DNA of 45,849 bases, from assembly GCA_964436315.1 (NCBI GenBank), contig CAYTCZ010000013.1, forward strand, positions 1 to 45,849, read 5' to 3'. The notes under the pieces were generated by a model. That model was not told where the DNA came from, ran no database searches, and saw only the letters and a list, made by a program, of their open reading frames with translations. Below, one piece after another: positions 24,131-32,893 of this stretch. The translations under genes were made by a program, and so were the position numbers. Position 1 is the stretch's first letter; every line of letters starts with the position of its first letter. This DNA is from CAYTCZ01 sp964436315 (GTDB taxonomy: Bacteria > Actinomycetota > Thermoleophilia > Gaiellales > Gaiellaceae).

Positions 24131-25064
24131 AGCTGCAACCCACCTCATCACCGAGGCTGGCTATCCCTTTGACGAGTACCGCGTCAAGGGGATCCCCCGT
24201 CGGTTCGGACCAGGACTCGTCCGTTCGATCGCGCTGGCGGCGGCGGCGCCGATATCGTGCGTGTCGATTCTGCGGAGGAGACGACCCGATGTGGTCATGG
24301 GCGCCGGCGGGTACGCGTCCGGCCCAATGGTTGCGTCGGCCGGAATCCAGCGAATCCCCACCGCATTGACCGAAGCGGACGCACACTTCGGGCTTGCAAA
24401 TCGTCTCGCTGCACCTTTCGCCGATCGCGTATTTCTGTCCTTTCCGATCGCCGGCCTGACCGGCCGAAAGTACCGGGTTACCGGCCGACCGATACCGGCG
24501 AGATCCCGAGTGACCTCGCGACCCGAGGCACGAGGCCTGTTCGGCTTGCCGCTCGAGGGACAGGTCGTACTGATCTTCGGGGGGAGCCAGGGCGCACGTC
24601 GCCTCAACGAGGCTGCGCTCCAGGCGTTCGCCTCCTCAGGCCCGTCAGTACTCCACCTGTGCGGGGAACGAGATTTCTCCGAACTCGTCAAGCGACCGAG
24701 GCGGGATGACTACGTTCTCCTCGCTTTCACAGACGAGTTCGGCGCCGCGTTGGCGAGTGCAGACCTGGTTGTTTCCCGTGCGGGGGGCTCCGTCTGGGAA
24801 GTTGCCGCCGCCGGCCGGCCTGCAATCCTCGTTCCCTACCCTCACGCGACAGCCGACCATCAGCGAAAAAATGCCGAGTACTTCGCCGCGAGCGGTGGCG
24901 CGAAGCTGATCGCGGAGGCCGACCTCAACTTGCGAGGCGTCGTAGAGGATCTGCTCGCAGACCAGGACCGACTCGACGAGATGGGTACCGCGATGAACTC
25001 GCTCTCGCGACCGAGAGCGGCGGAAGATGTGGCTGAGGAGTTGATCGCGCTTGGATCCGCTTGA
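23997..25064 (+). CDS. murG: Lipid II synthase MurG (UDP-GlcNAc transferase)
   Basis: The 355-residue GT28-type enzyme adds GlcNAc to lipid I on the inner face of the membrane. It has an N-terminal glycine loop AAGGTVGHVAPSLAVAE, the second loop IFGGSQGARRLNEA, and the UDP-GlcNAc site VSRAGGSVWEVAAAGRPAILVPYPHATADHQ. The first loop reads GGTVGH where GGTGGH is canonical. ATG 23997 is taken as start, but GTG 24021 would give a start closer to the usual family length. Either way it overlaps the 3' end of ftsW by more than 100 bases. Its 3' end overlaps murC by 14 bases. Confidence 0.93.
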   Translation: MEPRSNQLVCLIAAGGTVGHVAPSLAVAEILSARGHHVTFAGPRKAATHLITEAGYPFDEYRVKGIPRRFGPGLVRSIALAAAAPISCVSILRRRRPDVVMGAGGYASGPMVASAGIQRIPTALTEADAHFGLANRLAAPFADRVFLSFPIAGLTGRKYRVTGRPIPARSRVTSRPEARGLFGLPLEGQVVLIFGGSQGARRLNEAALQAFASSGPSVLHLCGERDFSELVKRPRRDDYVLLAFTDEFGAALASADLVVSRAGGSVWEVAAAGRPAILVPYPHATADHQRKNAEYFAASGGAKLIAEADLNLRGVVEDLLADQDRLDEMGTAMNSLSRPRAAEDVAEELIALGSA

Positions 25065-26274
25065 CGAACGACGCTTGTGGTTCGTCGGTATCGGAGGCGC
25101 CGGCATGAGCGCGCTCGCACTCGTCACAGCCGCATGGGGTGCGGAGGTTGCCGGCTCCGACCGAGCGCGCTCGACGTTTGTCGACCGTCTCGAGCAGGCG
25201 GGGATCCCCGTCACAATCGGCCACGCACGCGAGAACGTTCCCGATGGATGGGAAGTGATCGTCTCGAGTGCGATCGCCTCCGACAACCCCGAGTTGGTCG
25301 GGTGGACACGAAGCCGCGGTGAGTTGCTGGCTGAACTCGTCGACCTGCGCCCGTCGATCGTCGTGGCCGGTGCTCACGGCAAGACCACGACGGCAGCAAT
25401 GATTGCCTACGCTCTCGACCAGGCCGGCCGCGACCCAGCCTTTCTTATCGGTGGAACCGTGCCGCAGCTGGGGGCGAATGGACGCGCCGGCGAGGGTTGG
25501 CTCGTCGCTGAGGGAGACGAAAGCGATCGGTCGCTGCTGCATCTCCATCCGGACATCGCCGTGTTGACCAACGTCGAACTCGATCATCACGCGACGTTCG
25601 CCTCGCGCGCAGAGGTTGAGGAGCTGTATGACCGATGGCTTGACCAGCTCAGTCCAGACGCACACGTCATCCGCGGTGACGATCTAGCCGTACCGGACGA
25701 CCTCGCGTTGTCGGTCCCTGGGGAACACAATCGCAAGAATGCCGCGGTCGCGATTGCCGCCCTGGAGCACGCCGAGCTTGAGGCGACGACTGCGACCGCG
25801 TTGCTCGCCGACTTCGAGGGGACCGGTCGGAGATTTGAGGCCCGTGGAGAGGCGGCCGGCATTCGTGTGTTCGACGACTACGCTCACCACCCAACTGAGA
25901 TCGCCGCGACACTCGAGGCGGCTCGTACGGTTGCGGATCGCGGACGAATCATTGTGCTCTTCCAGCCGCACCTGTACTCCCGAACTCAATATCTCGCGAG
26001 GGAGTTCGCAACCAAGCTCTCGAGCGCCGACGCGGTTGTGCTCACTGACATCTACGCAGCCAGAGAACCGCCCGTTGAAGGGATCACGGGAAAGATCGTG
26101 GTCGACGAGATCAGCACGGTGCGTCCGGGAATGCATGTTGGCTGGGCGCCGACGATCGAGGACGCGGTCGAGCTCACGTGTTCAGTGGCTCGCAGAGGGG
26201 ATCTAATTCTCACGATCGGCGCCGGCGACATCGACCGGGCCGCTCCGCTTCTCCTCGCGAGGCTGTCGTCGTGA
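25051..26274 (+). CDS. murC: UDP-MurNAc-L-alanine ligase MurC
   Basis: The 407-residue enzyme adds L-Ala to UDP-MurNAc. The start region has LWFVGIGGAGMSALA, then the ATP loop VAGAHGKTTTAAMI, EGDESDRSLL, TNVELDHHATF, HNRKNAAVAIAAL and the conserved DDYAHHPTEI. It is somewhat shorter than the usual 450-470 residues, because the C-terminal domain is compact. The TTG at 25051 is supported by GAGGAG ten bases upstream; TTG 25075 is an alternative. It overlaps murG by 14 bases and shares a GTGA overlap with murB. Confidence 0.93.
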   Translation: MDPLDERRLWFVGIGGAGMSALALVTAAWGAEVAGSDRARSTFVDRLEQAGIPVTIGHARENVPDGWEVIVSSAIASDNPELVGWTRSRGELLAELVDLRPSIVVAGAHGKTTTAAMIAYALDQAGRDPAFLIGGTVPQLGANGRAGEGWLVAEGDESDRSLLHLHPDIAVLTNVELDHHATFASRAEVEELYDRWLDQLSPDAHVIRGDDLAVPDDLALSVPGEHNRKNAAVAIAALEHAELEATTATALLADFEGTGRRFEARGEAAGIRVFDDYAHHPTEIAATLEAARTVADRGRIIVLFQPHLYSRTQYLAREFATKLSSADAVVLTDIYAAREPPVEGITGKIVVDEISTVRPGMHVGWAPTIEDAVELTCSVARRGDLILTIGAGDIDRAAPLLLARLSS

Positions 26275-27191
26275 CCGGCGTGCGCGAACACGTCGGACTG
26301 GATAGGTTCACCACCCTGGGGACCGGTGGGCCCGCGCGCTTCCTGAGCGAGCCGTCCTCGCTCGACGAGCTCGCCAGAGTGCTCGAATGGGCAGAGGAGG
26401 AGAGCGTCGCGATTACTGCAATTGGACTCGGCTCGAACATGCTCGTCGCCGACGACGGCTTCACCGGTCTTGCCATACGCCTGAGGGGAGAGCTTGCCGC
26501 GGTCGAGGTTGAGAACGGTGGACTACGGGCCGGTGGAGGTGCGCCGCTCGCCGTGTGCCTCCATCGCGCCCGTGCTGCGGGTCTCGGAGGACTCGAGTTC
26601 ACTTGCGCTATTCCAGGAACTGTCGGCGGCGGGGTCTGGATGAATGCAGGAGCCTACGGGGGCGACATCGCCCGTGTCCTACGGCGCGCTTACGTCGTCG
26701 CCGGAGGTGACGCGGGCTGGCAGAGCCCTGCGGAGCTAGGCCTCGAGTACCGGCGCAGCGCGCTCCGACACGGACAGGTAGTCGCGTTCGCGGAATTCGA
26801 GCTCGGGTCGCGGCCCGAGGCTGAGATCCGCGCCGCCGTCGCAGACATGCAGGCGGCACGAAAGGCAGCCCAGCCGACGAACAAGCGGACCTTCGGGAGC
26901 GTGTTCAAGAATCCGGATCACGAGCTGACCGCCGGCAGGATGCTCGACGCGTGCGGTCTGCGCGGGTTCGTGAGCGGCGGAGCGCAGATCTCACCGAAGC
27001 ACGCGAACTTCATCGAGAACGCGGGAGGCGCACGGACCTCTGATGCGCTGGCGCTCATCGTTGAAGCGAGAAGGCGCGCCTTCGAGGAATACGGAGTCGT
27101 TCTCGAGACCGAAGTGCAGATGATTGGCGACATTCAGGTACCGCCGGTCGACAAGGAATCGTCTGCTACGAGCCCGGGCGCCAGATCATGA
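26271..27191 (+). CDS. murB: UDP-N-acetylenolpyruvoylglucosamine reductase MurB
   Basis: The 306-residue FAD enzyme reduces UDP-GlcNAc-enolpyruvate to UDP-MurNAc with NADPH. Visible blocks are TTLGTGGPARFL, the FAD-binding IGLGSNMLVADDGF, AIPGTVGGGVWMNAGAYGG, the active-site region RTFGSVFKNP, and the C-terminal GAQISPKHANFIEN...ARRRAFEEYGVVLETEV. The GTG overlaps the murC stop by four bases and matches the family start. It is the last gene of the continuous plus-strand dcw run. Its 3' end overlaps the convergent DUF2269-like gene by 26 bases. Confidence 0.95.
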   Translation: MTGVREHVGLDRFTTLGTGGPARFLSEPSSLDELARVLEWAEEESVAITAIGLGSNMLVADDGFTGLAIRLRGELAAVEVENGGLRAGGGAPLAVCLHRARAAGLGGLEFTCAIPGTVGGGVWMNAGAYGGDIARVLRRAYVVAGGDAGWQSPAELGLEYRRSALRHGQVVAFAEFELGSRPEAEIRAAVADMQAARKAAQPTNKRTFGSVFKNPDHELTAGRMLDACGLRGFVSGGAQISPKHANFIENAGGARTSDALALIVEARRRAFEEYGVVLETEVQMIGDIQVPPVDKESSATSPGARS

Positions 27192-27639
27192 GGACAAGAA
27201 TCGTGACCGAAACGAGAAGGGCAAGCACATTCAGGCCCGCGGTGAGCCGGTCGTGGAGCAGTCGCGAGAGCTCTGGAGTCGCGTCGTTCCCTTGGCGCGT
27301 GAGCTCTTCCGCAAGCTGTCGCGCTCGCTTCGGTCGCCGACCTCCGAGCGCACCGAGCACGAACGCCACAACAAAGAGCGCGAAAGAGAGGCTCAACCAG
27401 AGTTCGCCGAAGTCGTGTGACGACCGATCCACTAGCCAGAATCCGAACGCTAAGACCAACACTGTCCCGATGCCGACCAACGCTACGCCGCGACGCGTCA
27501 GTCGCAAGAGTAGGGCGATTTCGGCCGGTTGTTCGCGCGCCTGGGCCGCGCCTTGGGCAACGCCGGCAACCGCTATGCCCGAAAAGAAGAGGATGACTCC
27601 GACGAGATGGCCGAGAAGTGCCCATTCAAAGGTCGACAC
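27166..27639 (-). CDS. Membrane protein, DUF2269-like
   Basis: The 157-residue protein has four hydrophobic segments (roughly 8-27, 50-70, 80-97 and 135-153) with charged loops RRPKRARQLAEELTRQ and DRTAGLN-type ends. The first helix, WALLGHLVGVILFFSGIAVAG, with an early histidine, is typical of DUF2269-type integral membrane proteins, whose function is unknown. The GTG at 27639 was chosen because it starts right before the first helix and has TATCAT 11 bases upstream. Upstream codons to 27792 add a low-complexity soluble segment. It lies antisense within the gap between murB and ftsQ. Confidence 0.65.
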   Translation of the reverse strand: MSTFEWALLGHLVGVILFFSGIAVAGVAQGAAQAREQPAEIALLLRLTRRGVALVGIGTVLVLAFGFWLVDRSSHDFGELWLSLSFALFVVAFVLGALGGRRPKRARQLAEELTRQGNDATPELSRLLHDRLTAGLNVLALLVSVTILVLMIWRPGS

Positions 27640-27650
27640 GGCGGATCGAG

Positions 27651-27656
27651 ATGATA
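27651..27656 (-). promoter_or_regulatory. -10 element TATCAT for the DUF2269-like gene
   Basis: On the minus strand TATCAT (5 of 6 matches to TATAAT) ends 11 bases before the GTG at 27639, leaving room for a leader of only a few bases. No clear -35 is seen. Confidence 0.4.
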
Positions 27657-27797
27657 CGGGCGCCAGGCACCGGCCGGATGGATCGCCCGACGTGCGAATC
27701 TCGTCCGTTGGGAAGGGACTGGCGCCATCGCGACGAACAGCCTTGAGCCCTGACAAAATGATGGCGTGATGTTGCGGAGGATGCGGAGGCACGTGTA

Positions 27798-28883
27798 GTG
27801 ACGACTGACGAATGGAAATACGCGATCGCGGGCGAGCCGAAGTCGCAAACGATGGCTCGGCTCTCTGAGGCGTTGAGCGCTTCTCTCGAGCGAGAAGGGT
27901 TCGGGCGAGTCGACGACGTTCACAAGGCGAACCTCGTTCTGAATCTCATCGATGCAGAGAACCCGAAGCCGTTCCGGCGGAAGTCGCGTGGGACGTTCGC
28001 GGCAGCGATTCACGAGCTGCCGCAGGAGCCCGATGACGTTCTCGCCCTGAACTACCCGCTTCTGGTTCGAGCGTTAGCCAACATCGTTCTCTGTTACGTG
28101 CCGGACGCTGGCGTCTGGTTCACGACTCCCGAGCGCGGGTACTACGAAGTGACGGCAGACGACGGCGTGAGTGCGCTCGCCGAGCAGGTCATCGCACGAC
28201 TTGCTCCGGTCGCTCGCTCTCGACTCGTGATTGACAACGAGTTCAGGACAGATCTCGAAGAGGAGCTCTGGGACGGCGACGAAGTGACCGATCAGGTCCG
28301 AGCGGCGGGCCAGCGCCTCGGCGATCTGAATCTCCTTCCGAATCCGTTTCCAGTCGAGGATCTCCTGGACGAGCGGGATATCCGTGCGGTTCAAAAGCTC
28401 TACGGTCTCGGAGGACTTTCGTACGGCAATCTCTCCGCACGAAAGGATGATCGCCGCTTCTGGATGAGCGCGAGTGGAGTCGACAAGGCAAAGCTCGAGA
28501 CGCCGGGCCGCGACATCTTGTTGGTTTCGGACTACGACGTCGAGAACGGGCGGCTCGTCCTCAGCGTCCCGCCCAACGTTGAACCGAGGCGGGTTTCCGT
28601 TGACGCCATCGAGCACTGGATGATCTACCAGGCCCATCCCGGCGTGGGGGCCATTCTTCACGTCCACGCTTGGGTCGAGGACGCTCCGACGACGGAGATC
28701 AACTACCCGTGCGGCACCGAGGAGCTTGCCAACGCCGTTGCAGAGGTCCTGGCCGAGCAGGATGATCCCGAACACACCGTCATCGGGCTCCGAAACCACG
28801 GCATCACGGCGACTGGCGAGAGCCTCGACGAGATTCTCGATCGGATCGAGCCGAAGATCCTGCGTCAGATTCCGATGTACTGA
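27798..28883 (+). CDS. Class II aldolase/adducin-family protein with extra N-terminal domain
   Basis: The C-terminal half (about 190-361) is a class II aldolase/adducin domain. It shows GGLSYGNLSARKDDRRFWM, SASGVDKAKL, the zinc-site HVHAW (His288 and His290), and NHGITATG with His334 as third ligand. At the usual catalytic glutamate the best alignment gives Asp269. The first 180 residues form a separate domain I do not recognise, with conserved-looking LNLIDAENPKPFRRKSRG and PLLVRALANIVLCY. Sugar-phosphate aldolase or epimerase activity is possible but unproven. GTG start with GGAGG upstream. It is the only plus-strand gene in the murB-ftsQ gap; its 3' end overlaps the epimerase gene by 19 bases. 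Confidence 0.75.
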   Translation: MTTDEWKYAIAGEPKSQTMARLSEALSASLEREGFGRVDDVHKANLVLNLIDAENPKPFRRKSRGTFAAAIHELPQEPDDVLALNYPLLVRALANIVLCYVPDAGVWFTTPERGYYEVTADDGVSALAEQVIARLAPVARSRLVIDNEFRTDLEEELWDGDEVTDQVRAAGQRLGDLNLLPNPFPVEDLLDERDIRAVQKLYGLGGLSYGNLSARKDDRRFWMSASGVDKAKLETPGRDILLVSDYDVENGRLVLSVPPNVEPRRVSVDAIEHWMIYQAHPGVGAILHVHAWVEDAPTTEINYPCGTEELANAVAEVLAEQDDPEHTVIGLRNHGITATGESLDEILDRIEPKILRQIPMY

Positions 28884-29809
28884 GCGGCGGTTGCCGCCAG
28901 CGTCTCATCGACTGAACGGGTGGCGAACCCGAGTTCGCGCGCGGCCTTGTCGGTTCGATACCACCAGTAGTGTCCGCCGGCGCGAACCTCCCCGGGCCGG
29001 ACCGGCCAGGGGACGACAGTAGTGACGGCAACGGCCATCCGCGGAGATACACCGAGCATCTTGCGCCGAACTCCAGTGACGCGGCCGAGGCGCTCGAAGA
29101 ACTCCTCGTGGGACATGTTCCCGTCCGGCGCCGAGAGAATGTAGCGCTCGCCGCGTCGGCCAGAGGCGGCGACTTGGAGGAGCCCAGCCGCGGCGTCGCG
29201 TGCATCGACGTAGCTCAAACCTCCAGGAATATGCAGGCGCAGGACGCCCTGAAGATACCGCTTGACCGGCCATGTTGAGACTTCTGTGACGTCCTCCGGG
29301 CCAATGAGAAAGCCGGGGTTTGCCACGACCGCATCGATGCGGTCGCACGACTCGAGCACGAGGCGTTCCCCAGCGTGCTTCGTGGCTGCGTACGGATAGC
29401 GGAACGCGAGTTCGGGAAAGGATTGCGATTCGTCGGCAGGATGCTCGGGATCAGGGGCCGGGCCGATTGCGGCAACGCTCGATACGTGCACGAGACGTGC
29501 GTCGGGTGGGAGCGCCGACACGACGTTTCGGACGCCTCCGACATTCGTGGCCTCGAGCCGCTCTCGGTCGCTCTGTTCGTGCGCAACGACGCCGGCGAGA
29601 TGGTAGACGAGCCCTGCCTCTGCGACGGCCCGCTGTACGGCTTCCGGGTCTGTGATGTCGCCCTCGACGATTGTCGCCCCTGCTGCGACGAACTCACTGA
29701 CGTCGGCCGGCGAGCGTGCGAGCAGCTGGACGGTTGTCTCTTGTTCGAGGAGCAAGCGTGTGAGCTGTCGACCGAGGAAGCCAGTTGCGCCAGTTACGAC
29801 AGTGATCAC
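28865..29809 (-). CDS. NAD-dependent epimerase/dehydratase family protein
   Basis: The 314-residue extended short-chain dehydrogenase has the nucleotide motif VTGATGFLGRQL at the very start, DITD after strand 3, YHLAGVV, HVSSVAAIG and the catalytic YAATK. The C-terminal part (GGLSYVDARDAAAG and the following 120 residues) resembles dihydroflavonol-reductase or sterol-dehydrogenase-like members. Substrate unknown. The GTG at 29809 starts two residues before the Rossmann strand and has TAAGCT eight bases upstream. The start lies in the 10-base palindrome AGTGATCACT (29801-29810). Divergent from ftsQ. Confidence 0.8.
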   Translation of the reverse strand: MITVVTGATGFLGRQLTRLLLEQETTVQLLARSPADVSEFVAAGATIVEGDITDPEAVQRAVAEAGLVYHLAGVVAHEQSDRERLEATNVGGVRNVVSALPPDARLVHVSSVAAIGPAPDPEHPADESQSFPELAFRYPYAATKHAGERLVLESCDRIDAVVANPGFLIGPEDVTEVSTWPVKRYLQGVLRLHIPGGLSYVDARDAAAGLLQVAASGRRGERYILSAPDGNMSHEEFFERLGRVTGVRRKMLGVSPRMAVAVTTVVPWPVRPGEVRAGGHYWWYRTDKAARELGFATRSVDETLAATAAQYIGI

Positions 29810-29817
29810 TGGGCTCG

Positions 29818-29823
29818 AGCTTA
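29818..29823 (-). promoter_or_regulatory. -10 element TAAGCT for the epimerase gene
   Basis: Minus-strand TAAGCT ends eight bases before the GTG at 29809, again the leaderless layout. It lies in the 93-base space shared with ftsQ, for which I find no convincing promoter. Confidence 0.4.
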
Positions 29824-29902
29824 TCGACCTGAATGGCAGAGCCGACATCCACTCGCTGCTCGTCCGCAGGAGCCCTCGCCAGCACGCCGAAGTCTTACAC
29901 CG

Positions 29903-30667
29903 GTGATACGGCCATCGCTCACGCTGGTCCGACCACAAGCAGGCCCACCGACACTACGCGCACCGTCGGTGCGTTTGATTTTCGCTGCGCTCGTAGTCGG
30001 TCTCGTCGCAGCTGGAGCCTACGCCCTCGCGCGCGAGAGCTCCGTCTTCGCGGTTAAGCACATCGAGGTCACCGGTGCGCCCCCAGAGGTCATCAGAGAC
30101 GTGATGACAGAGGTTGAGCTCTATCGTGGGGAGAGCCTGGTCGGTCTCGACCAAGGGGAACTCGCACAGAAACTCCGAGCACTCCCGTCAGTCGCATCGG
30201 CAACGTATGATCGGGCGTTTCCGAACACACTCGAGATCCAGATTCGACCCGAGAAACCAATCGCCATCATCCGGTCTGCTCAGGATGCGTGGCTCGTATC
30301 TGCCACCGGTCGAATAATCCGCTCGGTCGACACCGGAGCGCGTCCGGAGTTGCCGCGCGTCTGGGTGCCGAGCCCAAACGATCTTGCTCCCGGTGCACGC
30401 GTAACGCGGGAGCAGAAGCTTCCCGCCATCCGGGCGTTGGCCAACCTGCCGGACAAGTTCCCATTCCAGATCCTTGCCGCACGCGAAGAGGCCGGTGAGA
30501 TCACATTGATCCTCTCGGGTGACCGCGAGATTCGTCTTGGGGAGGCTGCGCACGTACCGCTGAAACTCGAGATCGCGACGCGGATCTTGCGGACGCAAAA
30601 GGCTGCTGGCGAAGCGAGTTTCCGCTATGTGGACGTGAGTCTTCCTGACCGCGTGGTCGTGGGTTAG
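29903..30667 (+). CDS. ftsQ: Cell division protein FtsQ/DivIB
   Basis: The 254-residue product has a short basic cytoplasmic N-terminus, one membrane segment (about 23-44) and a POTRA domain (FAVKHIEVTGAPPEVIRDVM, then LPSVASATYDRAFPNTLEI). A beta domain follows to the end. This is the FtsQ layout; the protein scaffolds FtsL/FtsB at the septum. The GTG at 29903 is the nearest usable start before the membrane helix; the frame continues open upstream but antisense to the epimerase gene. No ribosome site stands out, so the start is uncertain. It lies 2.7 kb from murB and 133 bases before ftsZ. Confidence 0.85.
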   Translation: MIRPSLTLVRPQAGPPTLRAPSVRLIFAALVVGLVAAGAYALARESSVFAVKHIEVTGAPPEVIRDVMTEVELYRGESLVGLDQGELAQKLRALPSVASATYDRAFPNTLEIQIRPEKPIAIIRSAQDAWLVSATGRIIRSVDTGARPELPRVWVPSPNDLAPGARVTREQKLPAIRALANLPDKFPFQILAAREEAGEITLILSGDREIRLGEAAHVPLKLEIATRILRTQKAAGEASFRYVDVSLPDRVVVG

Positions 30668-30727
30668 AACCCTCAAGTCTCACCTGGAGCTTTAGAGTTA
30701 TCGCCCGAAATCCCTGCAAATTGGCGT

Positions 30728-30756
30728 TTGACATGCGGCGCTCGGCGTCGTACGCT
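30728..30756 (+). promoter_or_regulatory. ftsZ promoter
   Basis: A perfect -35, TTGACA (30728-30733), a 17-base spacer and TACGCT (30751-30756) lie 44 bases before the GTG of ftsZ. This would start transcription near 30763, giving a leader of about 38 bases that includes the GGAGAG ribosome site. Confidence 0.7.
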
Positions 30757-30800
30757 CATGCTTACCTCAAGTCGAGCTTCAGGTTAGGACGGAGAGAGCA

Positions 30801-31883
30801 GTGAGAGACCAGACTGGCAGCTACCTCGCAGTTATCAAGGTCGTCGGGATCGGCGGCGGCGGAACGAACGCCGTGAACCGCATGGTCGACGCAGGACTCA
30901 AGGGCGTGGAGTTCGTTGGAGTGAACACCGACGCCCAGGCGCTTCTGATGACGGACGCCGACCTCAAACTCCACATCGGTGCAGAGGCAACCCGCGGTCT
31001 CGGCGCGGGCGCGAATCCGGACGTAGGCAGAGAAGCGGCGATGGAGAGTCGCGACGAGATTAAAGAGGCACTCAAGGGTGCTGACATGGTCTTCGTGACG
31101 GCCGGCGAAGGAGGAGGCACGGGCACGGGTGGAGCTCCCATCATTGCCGAGGTGGCGCGCGAACTCGGCGCACTGACCGTCGGCGTCGTCACGCGTCCAT
31201 TCACGTTCGAAGGATCTCAGCGCGCGAATCAGGCGCAGACGGGCATCGCAGAACTGCGCGAGCACGTCGACACGCTCATCATCATCCCGAACGACCGGTT
31301 GCTGCATGTCGTGGAGAAGCAGACATCGGTGATCGAGGCGTTCCGAATGGCCGACGACATCCTTCGGCAGGGTGTCCAAGGCATCACGGATCTCATCACG
31401 GTTCCCGGGCTCGTGAACCTCGATTTCGCTGATGTGCGAACAATCATGCGTGACGCTGGGTCCGCCCTGATGGGCATCGGTGAGGCCGAAGGCGAGAACC
31501 GGGCGGCCGAGGCAGCGCGTGGGGCTGTGTCGTCACCGCTCCTCGAGGCATCGGTCGAGGGCGCGACGGGAATTCTCCTGAACATCACCGGCGGGCCCGA
31601 GCTGGGCCTCTTCGAGGTCAACGAGGCCGCCGAGGTCGTGACTGGGGCCGCGGATCAGAACGCGAACGTGATCTTCGGAGCGGTCATCGACGACTCGCTG
31701 GGCGATACGGTGCGAGTTACCGTCATCGCAACCGGTTTCGACGCGAGGCTGCGTCGGGAGCGAAGGCCGCGAGTCGAGGCACGGCGACCCGACCGCGAGC
31801 CTGATGAGCGAACGGAAGAGGGCGAGGGCTTCGACGTTCCGTCGGAGGTGCTCGAGGTCCCCTCGTTCTTGCGCGAGTCGTAG
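30801..31883 (+). CDS. ftsZ: Cell division GTPase FtsZ
   Basis: The 360-residue tubulin homologue has GIGGGGTNAVNRM near the start, the tubulin signature GEGGGTGTGGAP, NDRLL, the synergy-loop NLDFADVRTIM (T7) and a short acidic/basic linker. It ends in the conserved peptide VPSFLRES that binds partner proteins. It assembles the Z ring. The GTG start has GGAGAG at proper distance and a consensus promoter upstream, so it is expressed apart from the rest of the cluster. There is no ftsA between ftsQ and ftsZ, and no sepF, yggS or laccase-like gene after it, unlike many actinobacteria. Confidence 0.97.
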   Translation: MRDQTGSYLAVIKVVGIGGGGTNAVNRMVDAGLKGVEFVGVNTDAQALLMTDADLKLHIGAEATRGLGAGANPDVGREAAMESRDEIKEALKGADMVFVTAGEGGGTGTGGAPIIAEVARELGALTVGVVTRPFTFEGSQRANQAQTGIAELREHVDTLIIIPNDRLLHVVEKQTSVIEAFRMADDILRQGVQGITDLITVPGLVNLDFADVRTIMRDAGSALMGIGEAEGENRAAEAARGAVSSPLLEASVEGATGILLNITGGPELGLFEVNEAAEVVTGAADQNANVIFGAVIDDSLGDTVRVTVIATGFDARLRRERRPRVEARRPDREPDERTEEGEGFDVPSEVLEVPSFLRES

Positions 31884-31949
31884 GCGCGTCCGCCGGCACC
31901 CGTTGTCGCGGCGGCGCCAATGGCCGGAGACGCAGTTACCTCAGGTCGG

Positions 31950-32807
31950 TTAGAGAGCCGGCCAACTGTCCGGGGCTGAGACGGAATCAGCCCCGAGTTC
32001 ACACGCGTGGCCAAGCGCCTCGTCGAGGGATCGGTCACGCGCGAGCGCGGTAAGCAGGCCCGCGGCGAACGCATCGCCCGCGCCCACCGTGTCGACGGCA
32101 CGAACCTCCGGTGATTCGGCGTCGATGAGGTTGCCGGCAAACGAGGCGACCGCGCCACGCGGCCCTCGTTTGACGCAGGCGAGCCGATAACGTCGGCCGA
32201 GGGCCCGCGCCGCAGCCCGTGGGGCATGGCCGGTGAGTGCGCGAGCTTCTTCGTCGTTGACGAGGAGGACGGTTGCGCGCTCCGTCAGTGCGAAGAATTG
32301 GTCGACCCCAATTGCTTCGATCAGGCCGACCGAGCCGGCGTCGACGGCCACCCAGGGTCCGGTTGCGCGACGGATTGCCTGTTCAGCACCTGGCCCGGAG
32401 TCCGCGTGGAAGAGGAGATAGCCTGAGATGAGTACCGACGGGGCGTCGAGCGAGGCCGGGACATCGGCTGGCGCGAAGTGAGCGTTCGCGCCACGATCGG
32501 CCACAATCTCCTCTCCGACGCGCGCGAAGATCCCGGTCTGGCTTTCGAGGTCGGTTCTCAGGCGGACGTGAACGCCTCGGTCCTCGAGGCCGAGACGAAC
32601 GAGTCTTCCCGCGAAATCGCCCCCGACACGGCCAACGAGCGTGACCTCGGCACCGTCAGCCGCAGCCCAGGCGGCTGCGTTCGCCCCGGAGCCACCGGGC
32701 CGGACCCGCAACGTCCCGGACCGGTGGCCTCCTGCGAGCCCGGCTTTGGTGACCGTAACGTCGACCATCACGTCTCCCACGGCGACCAGATCCATCCACC
32801 CGAGCAT
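31950..32807 (-). CDS. PfkB/ribokinase-family carbohydrate kinase
   Basis: The 285-residue ribokinase-fold protein has both family signatures: GGSGANAAAWAA (38-50) and DTVGAGDAFAAGLLTAL with the catalytic aspartate. The order of blocks (VAVGDVMVDV, VRPGGSGANAA, LVGRVGGDFAGRLV, LVNDEEARALTG, CVKRGPRGAV) fits sugar or nucleoside kinases; the substrate cannot be read. ATG 32807 has AGGTGG three bases upstream; ATG 32795, four codons in, is also possible. It is convergent with ftsZ and divergent from gcvT across 108 bases. Confidence 0.83.
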   Translation of the reverse strand: MLGWMDLVAVGDVMVDVTVTKAGLAGGHRSGTLRVRPGGSGANAAAWAAADGAEVTLVGRVGGDFAGRLVRLGLEDRGVHVRLRTDLESQTGIFARVGEEIVADRGANAHFAPADVPASLDAPSVLISGYLLFHADSGPGAEQAIRRATGPWVAVDAGSVGLIEAIGVDQFFALTERATVLLVNDEEARALTGHAPRAAARALGRRYRLACVKRGPRGAVASFAGNLIDAESPEVRAVDTVGAGDAFAAGLLTALARDRSLDEALGHACELGADSVSAPDSWPAL

Positions 32808-32893
32808 AGTCCACCTGCACAGTTTCCCCCTGGGCTGCTCGAGAACTTGGTGTTGGGCCCGACAACTCGGGAGCTCTTACCGCCTGCGGAAGG

